A stretch of DNA of 64,000 nt from Crotophaga sulcirostris (taxonomy: Eukaryota > Chordata > Aves > Cuculiformes > Crotophagidae). The number at the start of each line of letters is the position of its first letter. Within the stretch, counting starts at the first letter, position 1. This document shows, in pieces, positions 34,131-47,050 of this stretch. The DNA lies in NCBI GenBank assembly GCA_013397455.1, contig VYZB01000326.1, forward strand, positions 273,310 through 337,309, read 5' to 3'. Under the pieces are notes generated by a model. That model was not told the origin of the DNA and made no database searches. It saw only the letters and a list, made by a program, of their open reading frames with translations. A program made the position numbers and the translations under genes.

Positions 34131-34627
34131 CTTTTCTGGAGTCCTAAACACAGGAAAGACATGGATCTGTTGGAGAGAGTTCAGAGGAGGCCACGGAGAT
34201 GATCTGAGGGCTGGAGCACCTCCCATCTGAGCACAGGCTGAGAGAGTTGGGATGCTCAGCCTGGAGAAGAGAAGGCTCCGGGAGAGGTTAGAGCAGCCTT
34301 CCAGTACTGAAAGGGGCTCCAGGAAAGCTGGGGAGGGGCTCTTGATCAGGGAGTGAAGGGATAGGATGGCAGGGAATCGTTTTCAGCTGAAATGGAAGAG
34401 ACTGAGTTGAGATCTTGGCAAGAAATGTTTTCCTGTGAGGATGGGGAGGCCCTGGCCCAGGCTGCCCAGGGCAGTGGTGGCTGCCCCATCCCTGGAGGTG
34501 TTCCAGGCCAGGTTGGATGGGGCTTGGAGCCCCCTGATCCAGTGGGAGGTGTCCCTGCCCATGGCAGGGGGTTGGAACTGGGTGGGCTTTCAGGTCCTTT
34601 CCAGCCCGAACCATTCTATGATTCTAA
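34131..34627 (+). mobile_element. CR1 LINE fragment, 3' end, sense
   Basis: It runs from TCTGGAGTCCTAAACACAGG through GTTGGAGAGAGTTCAGAGGA, GCCTGGAGAAGAGAAGGCTC and CAGGCTGCCCAGGGCAGTGG to CCGAACCATTCTATGATTCT. Well preserved and close to the majority CR1 type here. Confidence 0.94.
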
Positions 34628-36569
34628 GGTGATGCTCAGCAGGTAGGATGCCATACCTTAGCTGGGCTGCATCCAGTGCTTGTTTGCTGTCTCCTTTTGA
34701 ATAACAGCAGCCGAGTGTGAAGCAGTGCTGAAGCAGAACCAAGTGCTGCCATTTAAGGGGCTTAGTGTGCATCTCTCCTTTTTTCCTCTGCAAGCATGCC
34801 GAGAGCTGGGAGTTAATTCTGGAAGCATCACTTGTGTGAGGATGTTTCTGGCAGGCTCGGGGTTGCTAAGTGTAGCTAAGTGCCTTGAGCATCCGTAACT
34901 ATTCGGCTCCTTTTTTTTTTTCCTTCTTCTCTTCGAAGAGAAACTTTCTGAAGGGGAAGAAGGCAGTGAGTGCAATCAGCCGTGTTAAATAATACCAGAG
35001 GGAGCTGGAGAAGGGTGGCACTAGTACTGATGTGTTGGGCTGGTGTAAGTGTGTGCTGCTGGGGCTGGTGGTTTCCTATCTTTCACCCCCTCCCTTGGCC
35101 TCAGAATTACACCTTTTCGAACCCTTGCCTGAAATCTTCCCCTCTGGCTCTGTGTCTGATCTCATCTGTATCCTTTTCCTGGCATCTTTCAAGTAGGGAA
35201 GTGTTTGGAGCTGGGTTTCAGTGGACCCTTGGGAAGGCAGCAGTAAGGGGACTTTAAAGCCTCTGGGATGCTTCTGGGCTCCGAGTCTGCTTGGACCTGG
35301 TCACAGTGCTGCACAAACTGGTCAGGATTGGGATGTGCAAGGATGGAGAGCTCTGGGTGTCAACTTCAGAGGGCAGTGGAACCAAAGAGATGCACACCCA
35401 CCCCCTCTCTGTTATTCCCACGTGCTGTGGGATATTGGGTGTGGATTAAAGTGGTGGTGGGTTGGGCTGAGCCTTGTCTCCTCACTGGTGCAGTGAGCTG
35501 GTTTGTACCGTTGATGACTCTGGGTGAAAGAACTCATTTCTAGAGTGATGTGATTTGCCTCTGGTGTTTTCAGGAAGGATCTTCCTAACTGTTTAAATCT
35601 GGTAAATTGCAAATTACTTAACAGCGGGTTTCCGAGCAAGGTTTAAAAAGAAGACTCCAAACCTTCTAAGTGGTTTTTAACAAACAGAAATTTCATTTTC
35701 TATTAGGAACCTGGAATTGGTTTCTGAGGTGGTTAATGCTGTTCTTTGTAGCTGTTTTGGGTCCTGTTTCCTGGAGGTGTAGTGCCTGCCTTGTGTGATA
35801 TAGGCTGAACCCTGAAGCTGATTCAGTTTAGTGGCTGTTCTTCCTCTGCTGGGTCCTTCACTGGGTACCTTTGGGATGGTGGATTGAGGCCACAGTTGGT
35901 ACAAGCCGGGCTGAAAAACATTGCTGGTAAAGGCTTATTTCTGTCCTAAAGCAGCACGCATTTTCCAGCAAATTCAGCAAAGCAATTCTCCTCTTACCCC
36001 TCTCTTTTTCCACCCTCCAGTCCCATTTCCAGGAGACCAAGAGGAAGCAAAAAAACCTGAAGCCTCCCCTACCTTGCCTGCCTCTCAAGCTGCAAAAATT
36101 AATGACAGGCTTTGGCTCCTGAGACCGTCCTCCTAGAAGCTTATTTATACCTGTGCTTAGTGTTGATTCAGCTGCCTTGCAACCGTCGCTTAAATTCACA
36201 AGAGCCCTTATAGAATGGAGACATGAAATCCACCCTACCCTCTCCTGCCCCTCTTTTATTTTCTTTCCTCTGCACATTTGTAGAAATTGCCTCCTTGGTT
36301 TTGAGCACGAGGGAGAAGATGTTGTCAGCATAGATGGTTTCAGGGGCTCTGGGCAAGCCCTCAGCACCCCAGGGGCATCGCAGCCCCCAGCCTCTCCCCT
36401 AATTAGACCTGGCTTTGCAAAGTGAGGAGCTGCAAGGAGCAACTCCCTGTCCCTTAGAGCTCTGATGAGCGAATCCCTGCCCCTTAGAGAGCCTGTGCCT
36501 CGCGCTGCCCACATCAAAGATCAGAGGAGAAAAGCCCGACAGGTGCCTCCTCGGCCTTTCCAAATATCC

Positions 36570-36800
36570 CACCGTCGGCACATTTGTATTAGATATTGAT
36601 TTCTGTTTAATAGAATAAGCCAGGAGAAATCACACTCTTTGTTGGCGTTCAAAGGATAAACCATAAAAGCCATTAAGAAGTACTGTAAGCGGCGGGATGA
36701 TTAATGAGACTTTAGGTGCATTCTACTGACTGCTTCCAGATAATGTCTTTGAAAGATCCCGTTGCTTCTGGCTGCAATTCAGAGCTATTTATTTGCAAGG
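36570..36800. other. Repeat-free block, candidate regulatory element
   Basis: TTGTATTAGATATTGATTTC, GGGATGATTAATGAGAC and GGATAAACCATAAAAGCC lie in non-repetitive, non-coding sequence inside the longest CR1-poor interval. Confidence 0.28.
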
Positions 36801-37735
36801 TGAAGCTCTGAGTAACGGCGTTTCCAGAGCCAGCCCTGCCCGATACCGTTACGGAGACAAACTGGATGCCCCCGATTTCCCGTCTCCGGGGGATCTTTTT
36901 GCTATTCAGTTTTGCTCAGCAGCCTTGTTGAGATACTGGGGAGGTCAAGCGGTGAAAGACGCTACGTCTGCCCTCCAATCACTGCTTCATGTCTTTGGTG
37001 AGATGCTGCCTTAGGGAGGGCTGCGGGGTGTAAGGCTTGTAGGAAGGAAGCCCTTATCGGGAGGTATCGATCCTGTTTGGGTTTGTTTTCTCTTGGTGCT
37101 AGCTCTTTCCATGGCTCCGTATTTCTTGGCTGTCTGTGATCTTGACAGTGCTTGTGCAGCCGTAAATACACTCTCGGTTTCATCCTGAGCAGAGCTCGCA
37201 TCTGCGTGCTGCCACATCCAGGGTTGAAAACCCCTCAAAACCTGTCTGCTAGATCTCTGTGTGGGTCAACAGCCCACTGTGAGTCCCAAACCCAGAACCC
37301 AAGGAAACGGATAAGCAGAGTCACAAAAAACTGCACTTCAAATGGTCTTTTTTTGCTCCTTTGGAAGAGAAGATCCTTCGTTGTGTCCAGCAGGATACGA
37401 GAAGCAGGGATTTTTCTGTTGAGGCAGTGGGAGCTGCTGGAGTTTGTCATCAAGAATAATAATAACAATGAAATGATGACTGGTAAACTGTCGTTGAGGG
37501 GGTAATGAGAGTATAATCCAGTGCAGCAGAGGAGCTAGGAAAGGGGAGCAGACAATATCCTACCTTTACTGAACAGTAACGGTGCTGGGAGCAGGGGAAG
37601 GACCCAATTCTGCTGTTCCCTTCATGGGTGGCAGTGCTGCAGAGCGAGTTGGAAAGAGAAACCCACCTTCCTTAAGCAGGGGATCAGTTTCCCCCATTAA
37701 ACCTGATGATAAAACTGTGCTGCTAAATTGCTGTC

Positions 37736-37990
37736 ACTATTTTAATTCTCCCTGGCTTACCACCTCCTCTCTCTCCCTGCTACCTCCTCCTCCTTCTTTT
37801 CTCCTTTATTTTTGTCTCCTCTTTCTCCTCTCTACGCCATCTCTCCTCCATCTTTGTTTTGCTCTGTCAATCTCTTCCTCTTTTCCCTTTTCATTCCTCC
37901 ACTCTCCCTTGTTTTTTATTCCCTTTAAATTCATTGCTACTTCTCTCTCTCAAGCCCTCCTCCTCTCTCTGCATCCTCTCCCTCACTGCT
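37736..37990. repeat. Polypyrimidine-rich stretch
   Basis: Some 250 bases dominated by C and T (CTACCTCCTCCTCCTTCTTT, TCTCCTCTTTCTCCTCTCTA). Low complexity. The open frames seen across it (Ser/Leu/Pro-rich) are a composition effect. Confidence 0.8.
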
Positions 37991-38414
37991 GCCAGGCTTT
38001 GCAGCCTCTCCCCGGGGCCCTCTGCTTCACCAGCCCTTCCTGCGCCTGATTTATTGGCTTGCTTGGAGAAAATTTGGTCCATTTTCAGCTCCTCCAAGAT
38101 GCTGCTGGCAGCTGAGGGTGCACTAAAAGGGCACGGGGGTTTGTTTTAAGCATCGCGGTCAAGTGCGGTAGTTTGGGGTGGGTAACCTCTCCTGCGGGCT
38201 GTGTGTTTAGAGCGGCAGGTTTTATGGTCTTTTGGCTTTCAGCATCCTCCTTTTTTATACGTGCCCTCCAGACGTGAGCTCTTGAGCAAGGTGCTCTCCA
38301 GGCTTTGCTTCTTGCATGCACTCAGCACTTAATAAGCAATAGTGAGTAGTAAAAAGGAGTAGTGGAGGGATGTGCAGGGTTGGGAGCCCCGAGGTGGGGG
38401 ATTTATAATGTTTA

Positions 38415-38600
38415 TGAGTGCCGGGTTTGCCTCTGCCACTGACTGCTGCTGGAGATTTAGCAAATCCTTTAATCTCTCTCCTTCCTCAGTTTCTCCAGTC
38501 GGTTAAGTGAGGATAATGAGGCATAACTAACTTGCAAGCTGTCGAGGGAAGGGTTTAATTAGCGGCTGATCTTGCTAGGTGCTGTGGGGCTTTGGTTCGC
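38415..38600 (+). mobile_element. Probable MIR-type SINE remnant, sense
   Basis: GCCTCTGCCACTGACTGCTG, AAATCCTTTAATCTCTCTCC, TTCCTCAGTTTCTCCAGTCG and GTGAGGATAATGAGGCATAA, then GGGTTTAATTAGC and CTAGGTGCTGTGGGGC, match the order of MIR features through to its 3' half. The longest MIR-like match in the window. Confidence 0.55.
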
Positions 38601-40142
38601 ATCGTGGTATGGGAGTGTGGATTCAGGCATGAGAAGGCTCTGAGGGGCTCAGGACCTGCAAGATATTTGGCTGCCTAAATACTTTGGAGGATCTGGGCCC
38701 CAGCTTCTATAGCAGCTCCTACAGCCCCTGGTGTTGTCTCCTGGAGGAGGTAGCATCCTGGTTCCCTGGCTGGCTGTGCCCCACGGCAGTGAGCAGGGGA
38801 TGGGGGGACCTCAGCTCCACTTTCCATTTTGCAGGCAGTCTCTTTCCTTCCCGTTCTGCATGCGTGGGGGTTAATTGACTCGTGCGTGTGCCAGCCGCAG
38901 GGCTTCCCAGCCAGCACCGCTCTTCCAGGAATAGAGGCTCTTGGTTTTCAGCTCTCTGTCATAAATCCAAAAAAGAAAAAGGAGAGAGAAAGAAGGGAGG
39001 AAATCTATTCCTTCCAGCTGTCTCTGGCTTCCACGGCCAATCAGATACGGTGGTTTCTTTTGGAGTAGGCAGAAGAAGAAGCAAAGGTGGTGGAGGAAGA
39101 GAGGTACATAGGTGATCCTTAGTCGTGGGGGTCAGCTGTGGACACTCATGATATTTTCCAGCCTTCCCTCATCATGATGCTCATTGCTTCCTTTGGATGC
39201 TCGCTAGAACCTGGCTGCTTTTCTATCACAGCCTGGAGAATACACTGCACTTGATACTTGTTAGGAGATGTGATCTGACTTTTATTGGGAGCGCGTGTCT
39301 TATTATCTGAGCTGGTTTTTAGTTGTAACTCCATGCTAGAAGTATGACGGGTGTATTTGTTTCTGCGCCCTGCTCTCCTTGTTGGGGCTGCCTTGCCTGC
39401 CCACATCCTCCGTTCTAGAGGATTAGCTGACACCAAAGAAAATGACAGCCACTGCCTTCCTTCTGTCTGTCTGCCTTAGTCCCATAATGCACACAATTAT
39501 ATTTGTCTTGCACCATCTTTTTTTCTCGAGATGAGCCCATGCTGACTGGTGCTTAGAGTCCAATTCTCTTTTTCCCTGCCAAAAAATGCAAGGGGATGGT
39601 ATTTCACATAAAAACCTTTGAGAGGCAAAGCAGCTTTTGAAATCTCACCCTGGAGTGACCTTTTTTTCCCCTTCCCTTGAGCAAGCAAAGGGCATCGTGT
39701 GACCCGTCCACTCAATCCCATAAATCGTTTTTTATGGACATGTAAAATATCGGTGAAAAATACTTCATCCCTTTAAAGAGAAAAATAAACATCTTCTCTC
39801 ATCATTATACAGTTTCCAGGAAGAAAAGCACAGTTGGTATTGACAAAGCTTAAAGGGGGAGGGGGGGAGAAAAAAGAAAACCGAAATGCAAGAGCTTGAA
39901 CTTCTTGCAAAACAACCTGGCTTTGATATTTACAAAAGTGTAATTTGCTCCTTGTCGGATTTGATGTGAACTCGTCATCAGCAGGGGTGCACGGGGAGGC
40001 AAGGTTCCCCCCTGCACATGAGCTGATATTTGTTGGCTGAACATAGAGTGGGAGCTGTTGAATGTCTTGTTGGTCATTAGGTCTCTCTCGAATGATTCAC
40101 AGCACCCTAAAAAGCCATCCAAAGCAAGGGTGCTCATTTAGT

Positions 40143-40184
40143 GGTGCTTTAAAAGTCCCTTCCAAGTCCAACCGTTCTGTGATT
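40143..40184 (+). mobile_element. Tiny CR1-like 3' tail, sense
   Basis: The piece GTGCTTTAAAAGTCCCTTCC then AAGTCCAACCGTTCTGTGAT resembles the last 40 bases of CR1. It is too short to be certain. Confidence 0.5.
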
Positions 40185-43048
40185 GGGGTTGTCCATCACT
40201 CCGTGACACCACCGGTGGGAGCTTTGAACATGAGGTAGCCGAGCTCAGTGCTACCCTGTGCCCAATGCATGGTGCTCGACTGGGATTTTGCATGTCCAAC
40301 TGGTAGTGCTTTATTGCTCCAAAATTCCCTTTCCATCAGCTGGGATTGATTTCAAGATGTGAACTTGACTTCTCTTGTGACCTGTAGTTGGCCATGTGCT
40401 CCATTATGCTTCAAAGTACTCTGAGAGCCATAGAAATGTAAGACCTTGTCTTTGGCCATTGAAATATTTTCATTCTTTTCCCCTTCCTCAGTTTATTGCC
40501 TTTGAGCTGTGCTGGTGCCTTTGAAGTAGGGATGAATTTTAGTCATGGAGTTTCATCTCAGGGTGTAGATCTACATTCCAAGGAGGGAAGCATTCACTAC
40601 ATTTTTTTTTTAATTTCCATTTAACCTGTTTCAGAGTTAGACCCAAGCTGTGAAATTCAGATGTAAATTCCACTACCAAGCACAGTTTTATCACCCAGCT
40701 TTTTAGCTGATGAGCACCAATGCCTGGGAAGGGAAACTCGAGATGTCTTCCTTAGAGATAGGAGCGACCATTAACTGCGGTCCTTCTGCATCCAGAAAAC
40801 CAGCTGGAAGCAAGTTCATGCAAAGCCACAGTCTTCCCATCTCCAGCTTCCCAAGGCTGGGCTTAAAAAGGCTGCTTCTACCTCTGCCTCCCAACATGAG
40901 TCAGTGATGTATAAGGAATGCAAGGTTAAGCTGAAAATGGTGGGAGCCAACTGGGACTCTGGTGGGGAGAAGAAAACACAGGATGTCCTGTCACCACTCT
41001 GAAAGCATCTGAAATGAGAGACACTGTCTCTATTGCATTCCCTGTGTTGTTTTTCAGCTCAGCCCCCATGGACAAGTGGGATTTCCATGTGGCCTTGCCA
41101 ACGGAGCTGCCCTAGGCTGGTGGCTAATTGGCCGTAGTTGCAGCTCCCGGCTTGCTCCATTTATATCCACGAATGGGGATTACTGGGAGCCGACTGACTT
41201 CAATGCCAGCTGTGGAGAAAGGAAGGGGGAGAGAGGAGAGCAGCAAATGAGCCGTGCAGATGTTGGAAAGTGAATTAGCCTTTAAGAGTGTTTTCTGTGG
41301 CGAGGCAGTACGGCAGCCGAGGTAAGAGGGAGCAAGATGCTGACAGCATCCCTCCAGCAATCCCTCATATTTACCGAGGGATTGAGATGAGTTTGTTCTC
41401 TTCTAGTGGATCGAAGGCTGCAGAGATCGCAAAGCCTCCTAGGGTGCATGGCAGGGCTTAATAATAAAGAATGAGTCAGGTCTTCAATATTACACGAAAG
41501 CAGTGGGCTTAAATAATAAATGAAGCAAAATTAATCAAGGTGTATCTGAAGGGAGATACGGATGTTCCAGTGCAGCGAGCTCAGTAGCAGCTTGACAACT
41601 GTCAACACGCAACAGAAATGAAGTTGTTTCTAAAAACCAGTTGGAGAGGAATCTCTAGATGTTGTTCCTCTTCCTTTAAACAGTGTAATTTGTTCTGAGA
41701 TTGCGTGTTAAATGTTCCACTGCTTCCCGGGATGAGTTGTCCATAACCAAGAAACAGACTTCTCTTGGAGAAGTCATGGTGCTTCACAGTCCCAGCATTG
41801 TCTGATGCATGGAAGACGCAAGGAAAGGTGGAAAGAAAAATATAGCAGACTTGAGCATCTCAAATGAGGCAGAGTAGATGCAAATTCAAGCTGGGCTCTG
41901 GCAAAGAGGAGCTGTCTGAGGCATGGAACCTGCTTTCTCTGCCACCTTTTTCATCCCTCTCCTACCCTTCAATGCTGCTGTTTCTTCTGCTGACCCTCAC
42001 CAGCCTTGCATTGCCTTCACATCATGTAGGGTGAAAGGAAGAGAGGTAGAAGGGAAATCAGTCACTTCTTCCTCCACCTTTGGTACTCGTTTGGAGCTGA
42101 CAAGCCCAGGCACGAAATCATCTGGACTTACTTCCATTTTGATGGTTCAGAACAGCCTTGTGAACTTAAATGTTCATCGTCCTTTGACTTTCAGTGGGCT
42201 TTGGGTGGCCAGGTCTCATATTCCTTTGCAGATCTAGGCTTTAAGCCTTCTGGCTTTTCTCCTGACAAGGGCTCCGTTTAACCTTTCCTCTTGTCTGAAG
42301 AAAGCACATCTCATTCTCCCATGCACGCAGATGGAAAACTGAAGGGGATCTTTGCCCTTTTCCTTCTTGTAACGTAACGACTGAGGGATCCCCTGTAAAG
42401 GCTGGATTTCCCTTACAAAGCAGTTGGTGGCAAAAGGCACACAAGGTAATTGCAGAAGTAGCCAGGTTTGAGATTAAAGTTGTTCCATCAGCTGAGACGT
42501 TTGTCGAAAGCTTCCCCTCTGGCTGATTTACATAATGCTCCTAACCATTTCAGGAGTGTTGGGAATCCCATAATGCAAATAACCCCTGAGCCTATATCAT
42601 CAAATGCCTTCACCTGATCCAAGATGAGCGCGGAAAGAAATTTGCCACATGTTTTACCCAGCTCAGCAATGTCTCCTCTGCAGACGGAATTGCTAACAAT
42701 ATTCCGACCTGTTGGAGCACAACATTGAAACGTATAGAAACAAGACCCGCAGCCACGTTCTGCAATTCAATCTCATCTTTATTGCAGTGGTGGAGGTGTG
42801 CTGCATATTAGCGAGTAGTTTTTTCCCCTGACTAACCTTGGCTAGGTTTCATTACCAGTTCCTGGCTCTCCTGGGAGTCAGTCCACGTGGGTCCTTGTCC
42901 TGTCAATGGGAAGATGATTGGCTTCCTGTACAGGTTGAGGATGGGGTGATGCATCCACATCAGTCCCTGTAAATTTTGTCCTGCAAAATGTCTAGCTCAA
43001 ATTCCCACCAAAGGCCAAACAGAGTCATGGTTGATGGGAGAGGACATA
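40185..43048. other. CR1-free intron stretch
   Basis: Contains the AT-rich candidate at 41370-41630. Nothing else recognised. Confidence 0.5.
41370..41630. other. Repeat-free AT-rich block, candidate regulatory element
   Basis: TTAATAATAAAGAATGAGTC, AAATAATAAATGAAGC and AAAATTAATCAAGGTG are present with no transposon or coding signal. Confidence 0.28.
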
Positions 43049-43735
43049 CAGAATCATGGAATGATTACAGTTGGAAAAAACCTTTAAGATTATTGAGTCT
43101 AGCCATCAATCCAGCCCTGCTAACTCCACCACTAGAGCATGCCCACAAGTACAACATCTACTTGTCTTTTAAACACCTCCAAGGATGGTCACTCAATCAC
43201 CTCCCTGGGCAGCCTCTTCCAATGCTTGACAACTCTCTCCATAAAGAAATTCCTCCCACTTACCCAACCTAAATCTCCACTGGTGCATCTTGAGGCCATT
43301 ACCCTGTGCCCTGTCACTGGCTACCAGGGAGAAGAGACCAACCCCCACCTTGCTACAACCTCCTTTCAAGTAGTCTCCCCTTCTCCAGACTAAACAACTC
43401 CAGCTCCCTCAGTCACTACTCATAAGGCTTGGGCTCTAAACCTTGCACCAGTTTCATTGCTCTTCTCTGGACATGCTCCAGTATCTTGATGTCCTTGTAC
43501 TGAGGGGCCCAAAACTGAACCCAGGATTCAAGATGCAGCCTTATTAATGCTGTGTACAGCAGAAGGATGACTTCCCTGGTCCTGCTGGCCACACTATTCC
43601 TGATACAGGCCAGGATGCCGTTGGCCTTCTTGGCCACCTGGGCCACTGCTGGTTCATGTTCAGCTGCTCTTACCTCCTCTGGCTTCTGTGAATTGATGGT
43701 GCCACATTGACTCCCATGCCTCTCTGCAAATTTCC
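43049..43735 (-). mobile_element. CR1 LINE fragment, longer, antisense, with RT C-terminal remnant
   Basis: It starts CAGAATCATGGAATGATTAC and includes CTCCCTGGGCAGCCTCTTCC, CATCTTGAGGCCATTACCC and CTTCTCTGGACATGCTCCAG. On the minus strand a still open frame reads [20 protein letters not shown] and later [11 protein letters not shown] and [13 protein letters not shown]. This is the C-terminal part of CR1 ORF2. It is the most coding-like CR1 copy here, but lacks the RT catalytic region. Confidence 0.92.
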
Positions 43736-44435
43736 CCCTGTTGAGGATTTGCACTCTAATCCTCTCTTTTTTTCCCACTTTTATCTTCTGGAGAAGAACA
43801 ATATATCTCTTACCCGCTTGATAGCTTCCTTTCCGTTCCTCGATTGAATTATACAGAGGGTGCACTTGAGTGATTTTTAAATCTAAATGAAAATGTAAAG
43901 AACCCTTTGCCGTAGCGCCGAATCCTACAATAAGGCAAATTGTTTAACTTCTCCACACCCCCATCTGGCCCTAATTGATTCTTGTAACCCAACTGTGATT
44001 TCTAACATGTTCTAGTCAGAGAAATCTACCGGCACTAATTCAACACGATGAGCGCTAGAATGGTGTTTAGTGCAATGATGAGAACAATGTCCCTTCCAAT
44101 GGAGTTGGTGAGCACGTACTGCCCTGCCTGGCCTTGGTGAAGCAACAGTGTTGGTGGGGCAGGCTTTTGCCAAAAACTTTGTTTCTGAGGATGGGAAAAT
44201 ACATTATTTCAGCCTTCTCTTTCCCCAGAGCGTACCTGCAGCTCTTTCTTTTCCCATAGAAATCCCACCGGAGGAGGCTGCTCTTTGGGGAGCAAAGATT
44301 AAAAGCATTTTAGATGAGCCTCTGTTCGCCATACCCTTGCTTGTGAACCCCAGGATGTTTTGGCATTTGAATTCAGTGTGTGGTTTGGGCGGAGGTTGAA
44401 TCCTGTTTCTCTGCAGCGGCTTCCCTGAGCCTCAG

Positions 44436-44455
44436 CCCTGCTGTGCACAGCAGGG
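44436..44455. repeat. Perfect 20 bp palindrome
   Basis: CCCTGCTGTGCACAGCAGGG is its own reverse complement. No function can be assigned. Confidence 0.9.
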
Positions 44456-46184
44456 ATCCAGGGGCTGTCATCCAAGGATGCTTTCACTCAGCATTACAAC
44501 TTGTATCCTCTTGAGCCGTGCTATGAATAGAAGGGTGGCTTTGCTTTCTTTTTTTCTTTTTTTTTTTTTTTTTAAGTATGCTAAAAATATTTGGTTTCTG
44601 GATATCCTTGGCTTCTTAATAAATGGGATGAGAGCATGGACCTCTGGGCCTCGTCCAGCTCTTGTGTTGTACTCTGCTGGGAATAGCAGGAGGCCCTCAA
44701 ATGAATTCGACCAGATCTTTGGAGCCACAGAGGAGCTGGTCATAATTTCTCTGTCGTTATAGCTTTCTGGAAGTGTTAACGTTTATCTCCTTGCTCTGGG
44801 CTTTGGATGTCAGTGAGTTGGAAGTCATTTACCCTGATCATCATATTTTAAACAGGAGGAGATAGAACTGGAGTAAAGCCTGTTTTGGTGGGAATATAGC
44901 CGCAAGGCTTTTCCACTGGAGTAGCTAAGTCAGAAGAGAAGTCCTTGTAGAAGGGAGTCTTCATGGAGGGGAGGTGGATGTCCATGCTGCTTCCATACAA
45001 GTGGCTAAGAAACGTCTTACGGTGTGGTAATTGCAATGGGGGACAACACTCTCCTATGTCAGGCTTGGCACCAGTGCAAGGACCCTTCTGTTCCTGTCTT
45101 GGTTCCTCATTGCTGCGTCTTCCCCTCCTACCTTCTCTCTTCCAAAAGACATTTCTACTGCAAGTGCTCAGTTAAAACAATGTGGTATTTTAGGAATGCC
45201 TGTTTGAGTGTTCCATGCAATGTGACTGGAAGGTGACAGCCTGCTTGGTGGTAGTGACTGATGGAAGCTGGGCTCCCAATTAGAGATGACATGTCCAGCA
45301 AGCACCATGCCATGCATGTCGGCTGCTCCTTAGCCATGCTGGGAGGATTGAATGGCACTGCCAGTCTTCGTCAATGCTCTTCAGTTGCACTCCTTGCTTT
45401 CTTTTCTGTATTGCTACACTTGCATCTCAGGATGCTGTAAGATCAGTCTTCTTTGGCAAGATAATTGTTGGAGGCTCCTTTTTGACTACAATCAACCAGT
45501 TGAGTGGACACCAGGAAGCCAGCATTGTGTTTTGCAGACAGCAGCTGGCTTGTCCAGGCAAAGCCCAGGCTCACCCTCCCAAGGACTGGACACACAGGCA
45601 TTTATTTATGTGTTGGTAGCTGTGTGTGATGGCGAGTATGGCTTAGATGAGGACCAAGCTTGTTCTCTCCCAAAGCAGATCTTGTAACACCAGCTCCAGA
45701 GTCGTTTGCTGTAGTTTCTGTTACGGTACCTATACTGAGATTTAAAAGAGTATGAAAAAAAAGATGCTGGAATCTATGAGAGACGAGATTTACATAGAAG
45801 ACTAAAAAGCTCCATTTTTGTTTGTTTTTTTTGTTTCTGTTTGTTTGCGTTCTTACTTTTCTGACTGTTTTTCACATTAAAAATTCAAGATATGTCTGTC
45901 TTCTATTTTCTGGAAGGCTCAGAGGGCATCTGGAGAACTTGTTAGGATTATGTTGTTTGAGACATGATTTCTTTGGAGGATGACGGATAGCTGGCTGTTT
46001 GAAACCCTACTTTGGAGGTGGATTTTGTTGTCACCTCCTTTGTTAATGACTTTTTTGGACACAACCTCATGAGCGAACTGTCCTTGTTAAACCCTGCACT
46101 GTGAAATAATGGCTCAGAAAGCCTCCAATTTTGGAAGACCTCTAATGAGTCTCCCCAGGAGACAAAGTTCTATTTTGTCTGAGG

Positions 46185-46560
46185 TAAGGTGTAAAAAAAG
46201 AAGAGGCAAGTCAACAGTCGAAAATTTTTTTTGTACTTAAAAAACTAGCGAACAGGCAACCTCAAACCCCAGCTTTCTGTATGCGCCACTTGTAAGTCGG
46301 AGAAAAAAAGGCAGCACCCCGCTTTTTTCCATTAAGCTTCTTCTATAATGTATTAATAGAGAATTATATCCTCACTATAGGATTATTAAAAGAGAAGAGA
46401 GATAAAAATGATAGAAATGAATCCGTATGCTATTATGCGGATGACAATAGATACACTTAAGCCTTCCAGCCCTGACCTTGGCACATGTTTCATCTCAACT
46501 CTCAGAGAGTCTGAAATTGATACACTGACACTTAGCATTAATATGAAGAACCATCATCTT
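46185..46560. other. Repeat-free AT-rich block, candidate regulatory element
   Basis: Contains ATGTATTAATAGAGAATTAT, GATTATTAAAAGAGAAG and CATTAATATGAAG; no repeat family recognised. Confidence 0.25.
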
Positions 46561-46867
46561 CCCCCAAGAGCACGAGGGGATGGGAAGGATTTTGCCGATG
46601 CTCTGAAGGGAACAGCAAGACCTCTCCTTCTCTCTCCCTGCCCCTTGTTCCTCCTCGATCATGGAATGATTTGCACAAAGAGAAACCCATGAAGATCTCT
46701 GTCCCAAATGCGAGGCCACCTTGGGAATGTGAAGACATCTTTTCTCCAGCTGCCCCCAGGCTGGGGGATGTTGATGGTTGGGGGCTAGAAAAAAAGCCTA
46801 CAGGAATGAAGGAGATGTAAGCTCAGCTTTTTCCCCCCATCTATTTAGCAATTTGAGTCTTCCCATA

Positions 46868-47050
46868 TAGAAACATATAATGGCTTGGTTTGGAAGGGAT
46901 ATTAAAGCTCATCCACTTCCAATCCCCTTGCCTTGGTCAGGGACACCTCCCACTAGACTAGGCTGCTCAGGCTTCCTCCAACATGTCCTTGAACATTTCC
47001 AGGGACGGGGCATACGCAGCTTCCCTGGGTAACCTGTTCCAGTGTCTCAC
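46868..47050 (-). mobile_element. CR1 LINE fragment, antisense, decayed
   Basis: It shows TTGGTTTGGAAGGGATATTA, CTCCCACTAGACTAGGCTGC, CCAGGGACGGGGCATACG and TAACCTGTTCCAGTGTCTCA. Confidence 0.88.

Larger units (their letters stand above)
34628..40142. other. CR1-free intron stretch
   Basis: Holds the candidate element at 36570, the pyrimidine tract at 37736 and the MIR-like piece at 38415. The 219-codon minus frame at 35858-36517 is judged non-coding. Confidence 0.5.
43736..46867. other. CR1-free intron stretch
   Basis: Holds the palindrome at 44436, the poly-T at 44545 and the AT-rich block at 46185. No gene recognised. Confidence 0.5.

Noticed and set aside
35858..36517. Longest open frame in the window (219 codons, minus strand)
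   Set aside because: It shows no recognisable domain, signal or motif, lies in intronic sequence, and this length is plausible by chance in six frames of 64 kb.
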